From contig NZ_WBZD01000038.1 of NCBI RefSeq assembly GCF_009720365.1, positions 115,421 through 179,420 on the forward strand: DNA of 64,000 nt. Direction: 5' to 3'. The notes under the pieces were generated by a model. The model was not told where the DNA came from. It was given only the letters and a program-made list of their open reading frames with translations, and searched no databases. This DNA is from Catellatospora paridis. Its GTDB lineage: Bacteria > Actinomycetota > Actinomycetes > Mycobacteriales > Micromonosporaceae. The position numbers and the translations under genes were made by a program. Of the stretch, positions 1 to 8,319 are shown one piece after another; the stretch's first letter is position 1; each line of letters opens with the position of its first letter.

Positions 1-164
1 GCGAGCACCAGTGTGATGGTGGTCGGCACGTCGGCCAGGGCCCACGTCTGCGCGGGCAGCAGCAGGTCGCGCAGCAGGTAGAACAGGCCCAGGGTCGCCA
101 GCACGGCGACGCCGGTCAGCCACATCGCCGGAGTGGGTGCCGAAGTGCGTTCGTCGGTCGTCAC
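1..164 (-). CDS. Membrane protein, N-terminal part only
   Basis: A leftward reading frame starts with GTG at 164 and runs off the left edge. The visible 54 residues begin MTTDERTSAPTPAMWLTG and then form one hydrophobic segment (about residues 14-38, with LATLGLFYLL) followed by a short polar stretch and a second hydrophobic run. This is the usual look of a small multi-pass actinobacterial membrane protein. There is no recognisable family motif in the part seen and no clear Shine-Dalgarno before the GTG. It is divergent from icd. Function unknown. Confidence 0.6.
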   Translation of the reverse strand, partial: MTTDERTSAPTPAMWLTGVAVLATLGLFYLLRDLLLPAQTWALADVPTTITLVL

Positions 165-248
165 GGCGGGCAGCGTAACGGTGCGGCTCAACTCGCGCGG
201 TCCCGTGAGGTGGGGCACCGACCCTGGCAGTTGCGGCAGGTCGATCCT

Positions 249-266
249 GCAGTACGCTCGTACTGC
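249..266. promoter_or_regulatory. Short palindrome upstream of icd
   Basis: GCAGTAC and GTACTGC form a perfect 7-base inverted repeat with a 4-base spacer in the 165-base gap between the leftward membrane-protein gene and icd. Its position would suit an operator, but the arms are short and no second copy was found, so this is only a candidate. Confidence 0.25.
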
Positions 267-329
267 TAGACGAGACCGCCGCCCGGCCTTCCGCGCCGGA
301 CGCCGAAGGTTTTAAGGAGCGCCCTCGCG

Positions 330-1547
330 ATGGCGAAGATCAAGGTAAACAACCCGGTCGTCGAGCTCGACGGCGACGAGATGACCCGGATCATCTGGAA
401 GCAGATCCGGGAGCAGCTGATCCTGCCCTACCTCGACGTGGAGCTGGAGTACTACGACCTGGGCATGGAGCACCGCGACGCCACCGACGACCAGGTGACG
501 ATCGACTCCGCGAACGCCATCAAGCGGCACGGCGTGGGCGTCAAGTGCGCCACCATCACCCCGGACGAGGCCCGCGTCGCCGAATTCGGCCTGAAGAAGA
601 TGTGGAAGTCGCCGAACGGCACCATCCGCAACATCCTCGGCGGCGTCGTGTTCCGCGAGCCGATCATCATGAGCAACGTGCCGCGCCTGGTGCCGGGCTG
701 GACCAAGCCGATCGTCATCGGCCGTCACGCCCACGGCGACCAGTACAAGGCCACCGACTTCGTGGTCCCCGGCCCGGGCAAGGTCACCATCACGTACCAG
801 CCGGCCGACGGCTCGGAGCCGATGGAGCTGACCGTCGCCGACTTCGCCGACGGCGGCGTCGCCATGGGCATGTACAACTTCGACGAGTCGATCCGCGACT
901 TCGCGCGCGCCTCGCTGCGGTACGGCCTGGCCCGCAACTACCCGGTCTACCTGTCGACCAAGAACACCATCCTCAAGGCGTACGACGGCCGGTTCAAGGA
1001 CATCTTCGCCGAGGTCTTCGAGGCCGAGTTCAAGGCCGACTTCGAGGCCGCCGGCATCTCCTACGAGCACCGCCTCATCGACGACATGGTCGCCGCGGCC
1101 ATGAAGTGGGAGGGCGGGTTCGTCTGGGCCTGCAAGAACTACGACGGTGACGTGCAGTCCGACACCGTGGCGCAGGGCTTCGGCTCGCTCGGCCTGATGA
1201 CCTCCGTGCTGATGACGCCCGACGGCAAGACCGTCGAGGCCGAGGCCGCGCACGGCACCGTCACCCGGCACTACCGCCAGTGGCAGAAGGGCGAGAAGAC
1301 GTCGACCAACCCGATCGCGTCGATCTTCGCCTGGACCCGTGGCCTCGCGCACCGCGGCAAGCTGGACGGCACCCCGGCGGTCACCAACTTCGCCGACACG
1401 CTGGAGCAGGTCATCATCGAGACCGTCGAGGGCGGCGCGATGACCAAGGACCTCGCGCTGCTGATCTCGCGCGACGCGCCGTGGCAGACCACCGAGGAGT
1501 TCATGAACACCCTCGACACCAACCTGGCCCGCCGCCTCGGCGCCTGA
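330..1547 (+). CDS. icd: Isocitrate dehydrogenase (NADP), homodimeric type
   Basis: Converts isocitrate to 2-oxoglutarate and CO2 with reduction of NADP in the TCA cycle. The 405-residue length and sequence are those of the homodimeric, eukaryote-like subfamily, not the roughly 740-residue monomeric enzyme of many actinobacteria. Substrate and metal signatures are visible: [12 protein letters not shown] near residues 210-221 and [15 protein letters not shown] near 250-264. ATG at 330 is preceded by AAGGAG at 314-319, which fixes the start. It stands alone, facing right, and ends in a strong terminator at 1635-1673. Confidence 0.97.
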   Translation: MAKIKVNNPVVELDGDEMTRIIWKQIREQLILPYLDVELEYYDLGMEHRDATDDQVTIDSANAIKRHGVGVKCATITPDEARVAEFGLKKMWKSPNGTIRNILGGVVFREPIIMSNVPRLVPGWTKPIVIGRHAHGDQYKATDFVVPGPGKVTITYQPADGSEPMELTVADFADGGVAMGMYNFDESIRDFARASLRYGLARNYPVYLSTKNTILKAYDGRFKDIFAEVFEAEFKADFEAAGISYEHRLIDDMVAAAMKWEGGFVWACKNYDGDVQSDTVAQGFGSLGLMTSVLMTPDGKTVEAEAAHGTVTRHYRQWQKGEKTSTNPIASIFAWTRGLAHRGKLDGTPAVTNFADTLEQVIIETVEGGAMTKDLALLISRDAPWQTTEEFMNTLDTNLARRLGA

Positions 1548-1634
1548 TTTCCGCCGGAGCCGTCTCCTGCCTCGCCTGCGATCGTTTGACCAGGTGAAAC
1601 AGCAGAAGAGTCCCGCCTGAATGTCCCTTCCCAA

Positions 1635-1673
1635 ACAGTGCCGGCCCGCAGTCCGCGGGTCGGCACTGTTTTT
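1635..1673. terminator. Intrinsic terminator between icd and the S51-like gene
   Basis: Arms 1635-1649 and 1655-1669 pair over 15 bases with one G-U pair and a 5-base loop, followed by a run of five Ts (1669-1673). It lies between two convergent genes and so ends icd transcription and possibly also the leftward gene's. Confidence 0.9.
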
Positions 1674-1721
1674 ACGCCCAGAAGGTGGGGTCGGACCGTA
1701 TTTTTTGACACGGGACATCGG

Positions 1722-3098
1722 TCAAGCCGCGGGCTTCGCATCGCCGAGGCTGTGCTGCTGCCAAGGGAGTCGGCGCAGGTCGAGTTTGGGGGTGTGGAGC
1801 CAGACGGGGCCGTCGGGGGTGTCGCGCAGTTCGATGGAGGCGGCGGTCAGGGCGTCGCGGACGCGGTCGGCGGTGGCCCAGTCGCGCTGCTCGCGGGCCT
1901 TCTCGCGAAGTCCTATCAGCGCCTCCACCAGCGGGGTGAGCAGTGGGGTCGGGTCGCCGCCGTCCGCCAGCGCACCGAGCCGCACGATCATGCCCCGGAG
2001 CAGGCCGTGCGCGTGCTCGCCGGAGTCGGAGGTGAGCGTGTCCGCACCCCAGTCGGTGATCGCCTGCTCCAGTTCCAGCACCGCCGCGACGCAACCGTCG
2101 ACGTCCCGCTCGGCCAGTGCCGTGGAGAAGCGGGCCTCGGCCTCGTCGGCCGCCTCCCGCAGCGTGGCCGCCGTGCCGACGGATCCGCTGCCGCCCGCCG
2201 CGACGCCGGCCGGCGCTTTGCCGCCAGCGCCGATCGGGCCCCTAGCGCGGGGAACGCCGCCGCCGCTCAAGGTGCCGCCGGCGTTAAGAAGGTGCCCTTC
2301 CTCTACGTATTCCGTTAAGAAGGTGCCCTTCCTTTCCTCGGTGGGGAGGGGGAGGACGGTGCCGGTGGGGTAGACGGTGCTGCGGCCGCGGCGGCGCAGG
2401 GTGACGGTGCCGTTGCCGAGGACGGTGGCGGTGCGGGCGTCGAGGTCGCAGACCAGGGCGGTGTGCTCGTCGACGCCGATGATCACCGTGTCGTCGGGGA
2501 GCTCGCGTTCGAGGTGGGCCAGGCGGGGTTCGCCGAGGTAGCAGAAGCGGGTGTCGTGGTGGCCGCCCTCCGCGTTGTCGTAGTGCGGGATGACCACCGC
2601 CGGCACGCCGGTGAGCTGTTCGAACAGGTTCAAGCCGGGTTCCCAGCGCGGGTCGGCGCCGGCCTTGTAGATCTCGTACACGGGGATGGTGTGCGAGCCG
2701 AGGGTGAGTGCGGCGGCGCTGGCGAAGACGAGCACCTCGGCCTGGACGAGCAGGGACGGCAGCTCGGTGTCGCGCCACTGGCGCAGGGCGTACGTCGGCG
2801 AGCCCGGACCCGCGAAGATCCAGTTCGCGCCGCGCAGGGCGGCCAGCGCGCGTTCGCGGTCGAGGCCGGGCGCGGGGGTGCGGCGCCAGGAGACCACGTC
2901 CACGGCGCGGCCGACGCTCTGCGCGAAGTAGCCCACCGCCCGCGCGCTGATCTCGTCCGCGTTGAGCTGGAATCCGTACGGCGTGTCCAGCAGGGCCGCC
3001 CGCGCTTCGCCGCGCAGCGCGTCGAAGAACTGCCGGTGCGGCTTGATCATGGTGGGGGTGGTCTCGCCGGACCCCATGACCACGAGCAGCTTCGTCAC
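1722..3098 (-). CDS. S51/cyanophycinase-like hydrolase fused to a CysS C-terminal-like domain
   Basis: 458 residues in two parts. Residues 1-245 look like the peptidase S51/class-I glutamine-amidotransferase-like fold (MTKLLVVMGSGETTPTM at the N-terminus, FAGPGSPTYALRQW, then FASAAALTLGS where the family usually has its nucleophile Ser elbow). Residues about 300-458 resemble the C-terminal end of cysteinyl-tRNA synthetase (REQRDWATADRVRDALTAA, then RDTPDGPVW). No tRNA-synthetase catalytic core is present. The linker (about 256-272) is encoded by a dispersed repeat at 2282-2333, which also brings a TTA codon (2316-2318, Leu261). GTG at 3098 follows a strong AAGGAG. Substrate unknown; the elbow is atypical, so activity is uncertain. 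Confidence 0.75.
   Translation of the reverse strand: MTKLLVVMGSGETTPTMIKPHRQFFDALRGEARAALLDTPYGFQLNADEISARAVGYFAQSVGRAVDVVSWRRTPAPGLDRERALAALRGANWIFAGPGSPTYALRQWRDTELPSLLVQAEVLVFASAAALTLGSHTIPVYEIYKAGADPRWEPGLNLFEQLTGVPAVVIPHYDNAEGGHHDTRFCYLGEPRLAHLERELPDDTVIIGVDEHTALVCDLDARTATVLGNGTVTLRRRGRSTVYPTGTVLPLPTEERKGTFLTEYVEEGHLLNAGGTLSGGGVPRARGPIGAGGKAPAGVAAGGSGSVGTAATLREAADEAEARFSTALAERDVDGCVAAVLELEQAITDWGADTLTSDSGEHAHGLLRGMIVRLGALADGGDPTPLLTPLVEALIGLREKAREQRDWATADRVRDALTAASIELRDTPDGPVWLHTPKLDLRRLPWQQHSLGDAKPAA
2282..2333. repeat. Dispersed repeat R1, direct double copy inside a coding region
   Basis: Two direct copies of a 21-base unit reading CGTTAAGAAGGTGCCCTTCC plus T lie at 2282-2302 and 2313-2333 (period 31). 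The unit recurs at 55398-55449, in degenerate form at 40294-40379, and as a short palindrome at 9124-9142. Here it is in frame within the S51-like gene and encodes its interdomain linker. Elsewhere it follows stop codons directly. Confidence 0.85.
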
Positions 3099-3189
3099 GC
3101 CGTCTCCTTCCGCCGGCCGCGGGGGTGGGCCGGGAATCGCGTCGATCGCGAGGTCGCCGCCCGGGTGGGGTGGTGCCCACGCGAGCGGT

Positions 3190-3295
3190 GAGCAGGTCTG
3201 CCGTGACCGCGGCGGGTCATCGGGCGACCAGGCCGAGCAGGTCTGCCGTGACCACGGCGGGTCATCAGGCGACCAGGCTGAGCAGGTCGGCGGCG
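3190..3295. repeat. 45-base tandem repeat at the 3' end of the hydrolase gene
   Basis: Units at 3190-3234 and 3235-3279 are near-identical 45-mers, and a third, diverged partial unit starts at 3280. The third unit is the last coding part of the alpha/beta hydrolase (encoding DLLSLVA and the stop at 3265-3267 in the second unit). The gene's 3' end has therefore been duplicated downstream in tandem. Confidence 0.85.
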
Positions 3296-4251
3296 ATCAT
3301 GTCCGGGTGCTGGGCGTGCAGGTCGTGGTCGCCGCCGGGATACCAGCGCACGGTCGCGTCGGGCAGCGCCGCCGCGGCCCGGCGCACCTGCTCGGCGCGG
3401 TCGTCCTGCGGGCCGAGCGCGGGCAGCAGGAGGGCGGGCACGGCGACCAGCGGCAGGTCGGGGCCGGGCGGGCCGTCCCACATCGAGCGCAGGATCTCCA
3501 GGTGGTTCGGGATGGTCAGCCGCCGCTCCACGGTGCCGTCGGGCCTGAGCCGCATGTTCGCCAGCGTCGCCTCCCGGGCCGTGTCCGACCAGTCGGGATG
3601 GCCCGACGCCAGCCACTGCCGCATGGCGGCGGCGGGCCTGCCGTCGATGTCGTGCGGACGCAGTGCCTGCTCGCAGGACTGCCAGTCGGGGAAGGTGGCG
3701 TGCAGGTCGATCCAGCCGCCGTCGACCAGGCCGATCGCGCCGGGCAGCTCCGGGTGCTTGGCGGCGAGCCGGACCACCACGTTGCCGCCCCACGACTGCC
3801 CCACCACCACCGGCCGGGCCAGGCCCAGTGCGGTGATCACGGCGGCCAGGTCTGCGGCGGCGGTGCCCGTGTCGTATCCGGACTCCGGCGCGTCGGACTC
3901 GCCGTGCCCGCGCAGGTCGACCGCCCAGCTCGGATGCCCGGCGGCGGCGAGTGCGGCCGCCACCTCGTCCCACAGCCGGGCGTTCGACGACAGCCCATGG
4001 ACCAGCAGGAAGGGTGTCGGCCCGGATGCCCGCGTGCCGGGTCCGGCCGTGCCGTGACCGCTCAGGATCGCGCCGGTCGTGCCGGGCCTGCTCACGTCCT
4101 GACCGGCGGAAACCGTGCCGGGCCTGCTCCGGCCTCGACCGGCCGAGGCCGTGTCCGTCGTGCTGGGCCTGGTCGTGGCACGGTGGCGCAGGCTGAGCCG
4201 GACGCTGGGTTCGACCTCGACCTCGACTTGGCGGACCTCGGTGTCGTTCAC
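3265..4251 (-). CDS. Alpha/beta hydrolase with repetitive N-terminal extension
   Basis: 328 residues from a GTG start. The hydrolase fold begins near residue 80 (LLVHGLSSN oxyanion region), with the nucleophile elbow GQSWGG (Ser about 153) and a likely catalytic His in GGDHDLH near the C-terminus. Residues 25-78 are a low-complexity Gly/Ser/Thr/Arg stretch containing two copies of SRPGT encoded by a 36-base direct repeat (copies from 4081 and 4117). The start is unsure because no Shine-Dalgarno is visible, and translation may begin nearer the fold. The gene begins 10 bases after galT and is probably cotranscribed with it. Substrate not predictable. Confidence 0.8.
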   Translation of the reverse strand: MNDTEVRQVEVEVEPSVRLSLRHRATTRPSTTDTASAGRGRSRPGTVSAGQDVSRPGTTGAILSGHGTAGPGTRASGPTPFLLVHGLSSNARLWDEVAAALAAAGHPSWAVDLRGHGESDAPESGYDTGTAAADLAAVITALGLARPVVVGQSWGGNVVVRLAAKHPELPGAIGLVDGGWIDLHATFPDWQSCEQALRPHDIDGRPAAAMRQWLASGHPDWSDTAREATLANMRLRPDGTVERRLTIPNHLEILRSMWDGPPGPDLPLVAVPALLLPALGPQDDRAEQVRRAAAALPDATVRWYPGGDHDLHAQHPDMIAADLLSLVA

Positions 4252-4261
4252 ATGTACGAAC

Positions 4262-5290
4262 TTAGAGGGAAACCGCCCTGAGCGCAGCAGCCGCCTGCTC
4301 CGGCGCGATGTCGTTGACCCACGCGCCCATCGCCGACTCCGACCCCGCCAGGTACTTCAGCTTGCCCGGCGCGCGCCGGGAGCTGATCAGGCGCAGGTGC
4401 AGGTAGCCGAGGTCGCGGTCGGCGTGCACGGGGGCCTGGTGCCAGCCCGCGATGTAGGGCATGGCCAGGCCGAACAGCCCGTCGAGCCGTTGGGTGATCT
4501 CCGACCAGAGCGGCGCGCAGGCGTCCAGCTCCGCCTCGGTGAGCGCGGCCAGGTCGGGGACCTGCCGGTGCGGGGCGAGGTGGATCTCGTACGGCCAGCG
4601 GGCCGCGTACGGCACGAACGCGGTCCACAGCTCGTTGGACGCGACGACCCGCGAGCCGTCCTCGCGCTCGCGGGCCAGCAGGTCGCCGTAGAGGTTGCCG
4701 CCCTGTTCGTCCCGGAACTTGCGCGCCGCCTCCAGGTAGCGGCGGGTGACCGGGGTGACGTACGGGTACGCGTAGATCTGCCCGTGCGGGTGGTGCAGCG
4801 TCACGCCGATCTCGACGCCCCGGTTCTCGAAGCAGAACACCTGCTCGACGCCCGGCTGGGCGGACAGCTCGGCGGTGCGGTCGGCCATCGCGCGCAGCAC
4901 GGTGCGCACCCGCGACACGGGCAGGTCCTTGAACGACGCGTCGTGCTGCGGGGAGAAGACGACCACCTCGCAGCGCCCGGCGTCGCCGGAGAACGAGGGG
5001 AAGCGGTTCTCGAACACGACCACGTCGTAGTCGTCGGCGGGCACCTCGCTGCGGAACGCGCCCCGCGTCGGGCAGAGCGGGCACTCCTCGGTCGGCGGCA
5101 GGAAGATGCGGGTCTGCCGGTGCGCGGCGACCGCCACCCACTCCTCGGTGAGCGGGTCGAAGCGCAGCTGCGCGGGCGGGGGCGGCGGGGGCAGCTCGCG
5201 GTCGTCGACCATGGCGCGTACGGCGTCGTCGTGCTCGTCGAAGTAGATCAGTTCGCGGCCGTCGGCCATCGTGGTGCTGGTGCGTTTCAT
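4262..5290 (-). CDS. galT: Galactose-1-phosphate uridylyltransferase
   Basis: Leloir-pathway enzyme exchanging UMP between UDP-glucose and galactose-1-phosphate. 342 residues, normal for the family. Visible features are the zinc-site Cys pair CPLC (about residue 70), FENRFPSFSGDAG, and the HPHGQ active-site triad near residues 164-168, where the second His takes the UMP. A longer reading frame extends upstream to 6097, but ATG at 5290 overlaps the stop of the DeoR gene by four bases (ATGA) and begins the family homology, so it is chosen. galK and galE are not in the window. Confidence 0.96.
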   Translation of the reverse strand: MKRTSTTMADGRELIYFDEHDDAVRAMVDDRELPPPPPPAQLRFDPLTEEWVAVAAHRQTRIFLPPTEECPLCPTRGAFRSEVPADDYDVVVFENRFPSFSGDAGRCEVVVFSPQHDASFKDLPVSRVRTVLRAMADRTAELSAQPGVEQVFCFENRGVEIGVTLHHPHGQIYAYPYVTPVTRRYLEAARKFRDEQGGNLYGDLLAREREDGSRVVASNELWTAFVPYAARWPYEIHLAPHRQVPDLAALTEAELDACAPLWSEITQRLDGLFGLAMPYIAGWHQAPVHADRDLGYLHLRLISSRRAPGKLKYLAGSESAMGAWVNDIAPEQAAAALRAVSL

Positions 5291-6042
5291 GGGGTCATCT
5301 CCACAACGGTGAGCTCGCTGACGTCCACCGGCGGCTCCGCGTCGGTGATGAGCAGGTCGACGGCACTGAGCGGGACGATCGACGCGATGCCGAGCGTCTC
5401 CCACTTGGTGTGGTCGGCGAGCACGACCAGGCGGCGGGTGGCCGCGATCAGGGCCCGGTTGGTCTCGGCTTCGAGCAGGTTCGGCGTGGTCAGCCCGGCC
5501 TCCACGCTGAGCCCGTGCACGCCGAGGAACAGCTGGTCGACGTGCAGGTCGCGCAGCGAGGCGACGGCGATCGGGCCGACCAGCGCGTCGGAGGGGGTGC
5601 GGGTGCCGCCGGTGAGCACGACGGTCTGGTCGGGGCGGCCCGAGCGGTAGAAGACGTCGGCGACCGGGATGGAGTTGGTCACCACGGTCAGCCCGGGGAT
5701 CTCGACCAGGCGCTGGGCCAGCCGCACCGTGGTGGTGCCCGCGGAGAGCGCGATCGCGCTGCCGGGGGCGACGTGGGCGGCGGCGGCCTCGGCGAGCTTC
5801 GCCTTCTCCGTACGCTGGCGTTCGGCCTTGGCGGCGAAGCCGGGTTCGTCGGCGACGCCGGACGGGGGTGAGGTCGCCCCACCGTGCACCTTGACGACGA
5901 GGCCGCGCTCGGCGAGCACCTCGAGGTCGCGACGGATGGTCATGTCGGAGACGCCGAGCTCGGCGACGAGGTCGGCCACGCGCACCCCGCCGGAGCGGCG
6001 TACCTGGGCGAGGATCGCCTGCTGGCGTTGCGGGGCGAGCAT
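5287..6042 (-). CDS. DeoR-family transcriptional repressor, probably of galT
   Basis: 251 residues. The DeoR helix-turn-helix is at residues 5-57 (MTIRRDLEVLAERGLVVKVHGGA), followed by a sugar-phosphate-sensing domain of the ribose-5-phosphate-isomerase-like type (SAGTTTVRLAQ, VLTGGTR, FLGVHGLS). ATG at 6042 follows GAGGAG. It overlaps galT by four bases. By the rule for the family it should bind its own promoter and respond to a phosphorylated sugar, here probably a galactose-pathway intermediate. That effector is inference from the neighbour only. Confidence 0.93.
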   Translation of the reverse strand: MLAPQRQQAILAQVRRSGGVRVADLVAELGVSDMTIRRDLEVLAERGLVVKVHGGATSPPSGVADEPGFAAKAERQRTEKAKLAEAAAAHVAPGSAIALSAGTTTVRLAQRLVEIPGLTVVTNSIPVADVFYRSGRPDQTVVLTGGTRTPSDALVGPIAVASLRDLHVDQLFLGVHGLSVEAGLTTPNLLEAETNRALIAATRRLVVLADHTKWETLGIASIVPLSAVDLLITDAEPPVDVSELTVVEMTP

Positions 6043-6180
6043 CCCGTCTCCTCACCTGTCGGCCCCCGGAGGAGCCTAAGTCACCGAAATCCAACAAGGT
6101 TCAACACCGTATCGTACGCGGACGCGCACGGGCAACGGTGGAACGTGGTGATCGGTGCAGGTGTGACTGTGCGAACGCGT

Positions 6181-7272
6181 TCAGATGCCGTGCCCGCGCC
6201 GGTGCAGCGCGGTCAGCACCGTCTCGACCTTGACCGCCCCGGTGAGGGCGGCCAGCGCGATCGCGGCGCGCGGCTCGCGCCAGTTGTTGCGTACCGTCTC
6301 GCGGGTCCAGCGCCAGGCCTGCCGCTTGTCCCCGGCCGCCGCCGACCAGCAGGCCAGCTGGCCGTAGACCCGGGCCGCGCCCGGTCGGCAGCCGGAGATC
6401 TCCGGGTGGCGGGCCATCATCCAGCGCAGCGAAGAGATCTTGGTGGAGTACTCGTACGCGTAGAAGCTGCTGCGGCCCCAGAGCACCCGCACCAGCGGCT
6501 CGTCGACGTGCACGATCGGGTGCCGGCGGGCGGCCCGCAGCAGCAGGTCCCAGTCCTCGTTCTGGCTGCCCGGGGCGTCCTCGGAGACCGGGCCGATGAC
6601 GCCGGACTCCAGCAGCGCCTCGCGCCGGGCCAGGAAACCCGACGAGTGCAGCATCGACATCCGGGAGCGGGCCAGGTGCTCGACGGTCACCGCGTCGGTG
6701 CCGGCCAGCCGGGGGTGGGGAACCCCCTCGAACTCCACCTCGATCGCACATGTCGCGAACTCCGCGTCCGGCGTACGCACCAGGGCGTCGACCTGGCGGC
6801 GCAGCTTGCTCGGGTGCCAGAGGTCGTCGTCGTCGCAGAACGCCACCAGCTCGGTGTCCAGCGCCGCGATGCCCGTGTTGCGGGCCCCGGCCAGGCCCAG
6901 CTGCCGCCAGTTGGCCAGCACCAGCACCGGCCGGTGGTCGGCGGTGGCCAGCTGCAGGTCGGGCTCGGCCTGGTCGAAGACCACGATGACCCGCAGCGGG
7001 CCGGGGTAGTCCTGCGCGCGTACCGCGTCGAGGGCCTTGCGCAGCAGTTCCGGGCGGTTGCGGGTGGGGATGACCACGCCGACCGCGGGCCAGTCGCGGC
7101 GCTCCGCCGACGTGGCGTCCGCGGCCGCGCCGCCTGCCGTCGGCCTGCCTGCCTGCGCGCCGGCTGCCGCCGGCCGGCCGGCCCGCGTGTTGACGGCCGT
7201 GGTGCTGCCTGCGGCGACGGGTCGTGCGCCGCGGGTGCCGTCGAACCGGCCGGTGTTGAGCTTGTACTTCAT
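6181..7272 (-). CDS. Glycosyltransferase family 2
   Basis: 363 residues. After a 60-residue Ala/Gly/Arg-rich tail comes a GT-A fold: VGVVIPTRNRPELLRKAL near 65-82, LAGARNTGIAAL, and an acidic DDDD cluster near 147-150 that binds the metal-nucleotide sugar. NEDWDLLLRAA further on matches the acceptor-side acidic motif of GT2 enzymes. No membrane segment is evident, so it probably works at the cytoplasmic face, adding a sugar to a lipid-linked intermediate. It overlaps the upstream sulfotransferase by ATGA and is the last gene of that leftward pair. Donor and acceptor unknown. Confidence 0.9.
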   Translation of the reverse strand: MKYKLNTGRFDGTRGARPVAAGSTTAVNTRAGRPAAAGAQAGRPTAGGAAADATSAERRDWPAVGVVIPTRNRPELLRKALDAVRAQDYPGPLRVIVVFDQAEPDLQLATADHRPVLVLANWRQLGLAGARNTGIAALDTELVAFCDDDDLWHPSKLRRQVDALVRTPDAEFATCAIEVEFEGVPHPRLAGTDAVTVEHLARSRMSMLHSSGFLARREALLESGVIGPVSEDAPGSQNEDWDLLLRAARRHPIVHVDEPLVRVLWGRSSFYAYEYSTKISSLRWMMARHPEISGCRPGAARVYGQLACWSAAAGDKRQAWRWTRETVRNNWREPRAAIALAALTGAVKVETVLTALHRRGHGI

Positions 7273-8231
7273 CGGTGCGCTCCCACGATCTCAGCGGTGC
7301 TGCTCAGCGGGTAGCCGTACGCCCGCAGCAGCGGCGCGCACACGGCCCCGACCAGGGCGCGCTGGCGCGGCGGCAGCTGCCGGCGCCAGGCGTCGTCGCG
7401 GCGCAACTCGATGCGCCCGACCGTGAACCGCATCGGGTTGCCCGCGGCGCTGTGGCCGAGGGACAGCTCGACGGCGTCGCCGGAGACGAAGCCCAGGTCC
7501 ATCACGGACGGGTCCAGCCCCATGAACGCGGCGATGCGCTGCACGCTGTTGCGGGGCCGGGCCAGGAACTCCTCATAGCGCACCCGGCGCACGGCGACGC
7601 CGCGCCGGCGCAGCAGCCCGAAGGCGGCGTTGTGCGCGTTCCACAGCAGCGCGCTGCGGGTGGGGGCGTAGCGCGTCATCTCCTCGGCGCCGTCGGTCTC
7701 CGGGCGCGCCACCGTCTTGGTCCACGAGTAGGCCACCCCGCGGGCGTCGCGCACCACGTGCAGCACCCGCAGATCCACCGCGTCCGACCAGCGCAGGCAG
7801 TGCGCCAGCGCGCTGTGCTTGGAGGAGTCGATCACCACGCGCGCCCCGGACACCTCGGCGGCCGCGGCGTAGATGCGCGCGTAGTAGTCGGCGTACTCGG
7901 TGACCAGCGCGGTGAAGTCCTTGGCCAGTCGGCTCGACCCGGCCAGCCGGGGGATGTGCCGGGTGCGCTCGACCAGGTCGCGCAGCGCCAGAATGCGGTG
8001 CACGTCCACCCGGTGCCAGCCGCCGAAGGCGGCGATGCCGACCCGCTGCCAGAAGTCGCAGCCGCTGAACCGCTCCCCGCAGCCGCAGCGCTCGTCGTCG
8101 CGCAGGTCCCGCTGCCAGAGGTGGACGATCTCGCCGAGAGCGCACACACCGGGCAGCTCGCCGAGCACGCGCTCGATCAGGGTCGTGCCGCTGCGGCCGA
8201 GCCCACCGACGAATAGAACCCTGGTCGTCAT
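7269..8231 (-). CDS. PAPS-dependent sulfotransferase (carbohydrate type)
   Basis: 320 residues. The 5'-phosphosulfate loop GLGRSGTTLIERVLG lies at residues 10-24 and the 3'-phosphate loop VVRDARGVAYSW near 157-168, both hallmarks of the sulfotransferase fold. VVIDSSKHS is the usual strand before the second site. A Cys-rich stretch CGCGERFSGC near residue 50 may hold a metal or a disulfide. It is divergent from the WecG-like gene and overlaps the GT2 gene, which places it in the exopolysaccharide locus. It is expected to transfer sulfate to a sugar of that polymer. Confidence 0.9.
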   Translation of the reverse strand: MTTRVLFVGGLGRSGTTLIERVLGELPGVCALGEIVHLWQRDLRDDERCGCGERFSGCDFWQRVGIAAFGGWHRVDVHRILALRDLVERTRHIPRLAGSSRLAKDFTALVTEYADYYARIYAAAAEVSGARVVIDSSKHSALAHCLRWSDAVDLRVLHVVRDARGVAYSWTKTVARPETDGAEEMTRYAPTRSALLWNAHNAAFGLLRRRGVAVRRVRYEEFLARPRNSVQRIAAFMGLDPSVMDLGFVSGDAVELSLGHSAAGNPMRFTVGRIELRRDDAWRRQLPPRQRALVGAVCAPLLRAYGYPLSSTAEIVGAHR

Positions 8232-8319
8232 ACATCCCCCACTGCGGCGTGCCGGTCCGCGACTCGCCTCGTGCGGTATAACGACCGAACAGAGTTATTG
8301 GTCTGTATTGTCTGAATTC
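8232..8319. promoter_or_regulatory. Divergent AT-rich promoter region with leaderless -10 for the WecG-like gene
   Basis: This 88-base gap is much richer in A/T than its surroundings and separates two divergent polysaccharide genes. TATTGT at 8306-8311 sits 8 bases before the ATG at 8320, and no Shine-Dalgarno is present. This is the pattern of a leaderless actinobacterial promoter. A second candidate hexamer, TATAAC, lies near 8277. Both the spacing and the sequence support ATG 8320 as the start. Confidence 0.6.

Noticed and set aside
2285..2287. A second TTA in the R1 copy of the S51-like gene
   Set aside because: It is out of frame (only 2316-2318 is in frame).
1722..3098. S51-like and CysS-C-like parts as two genes split by a frameshift
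   Set aside because: The reading frame is continuous through the repeat with no stop, and no ribosome site or start follows the repeat.
5291..6097. N-terminal extension of galT to a 611-residue protein
   Set aside because: The extension is a shadow of the DeoR gene in another frame; ATG 5290 overlaps its stop and begins the GalT homology.
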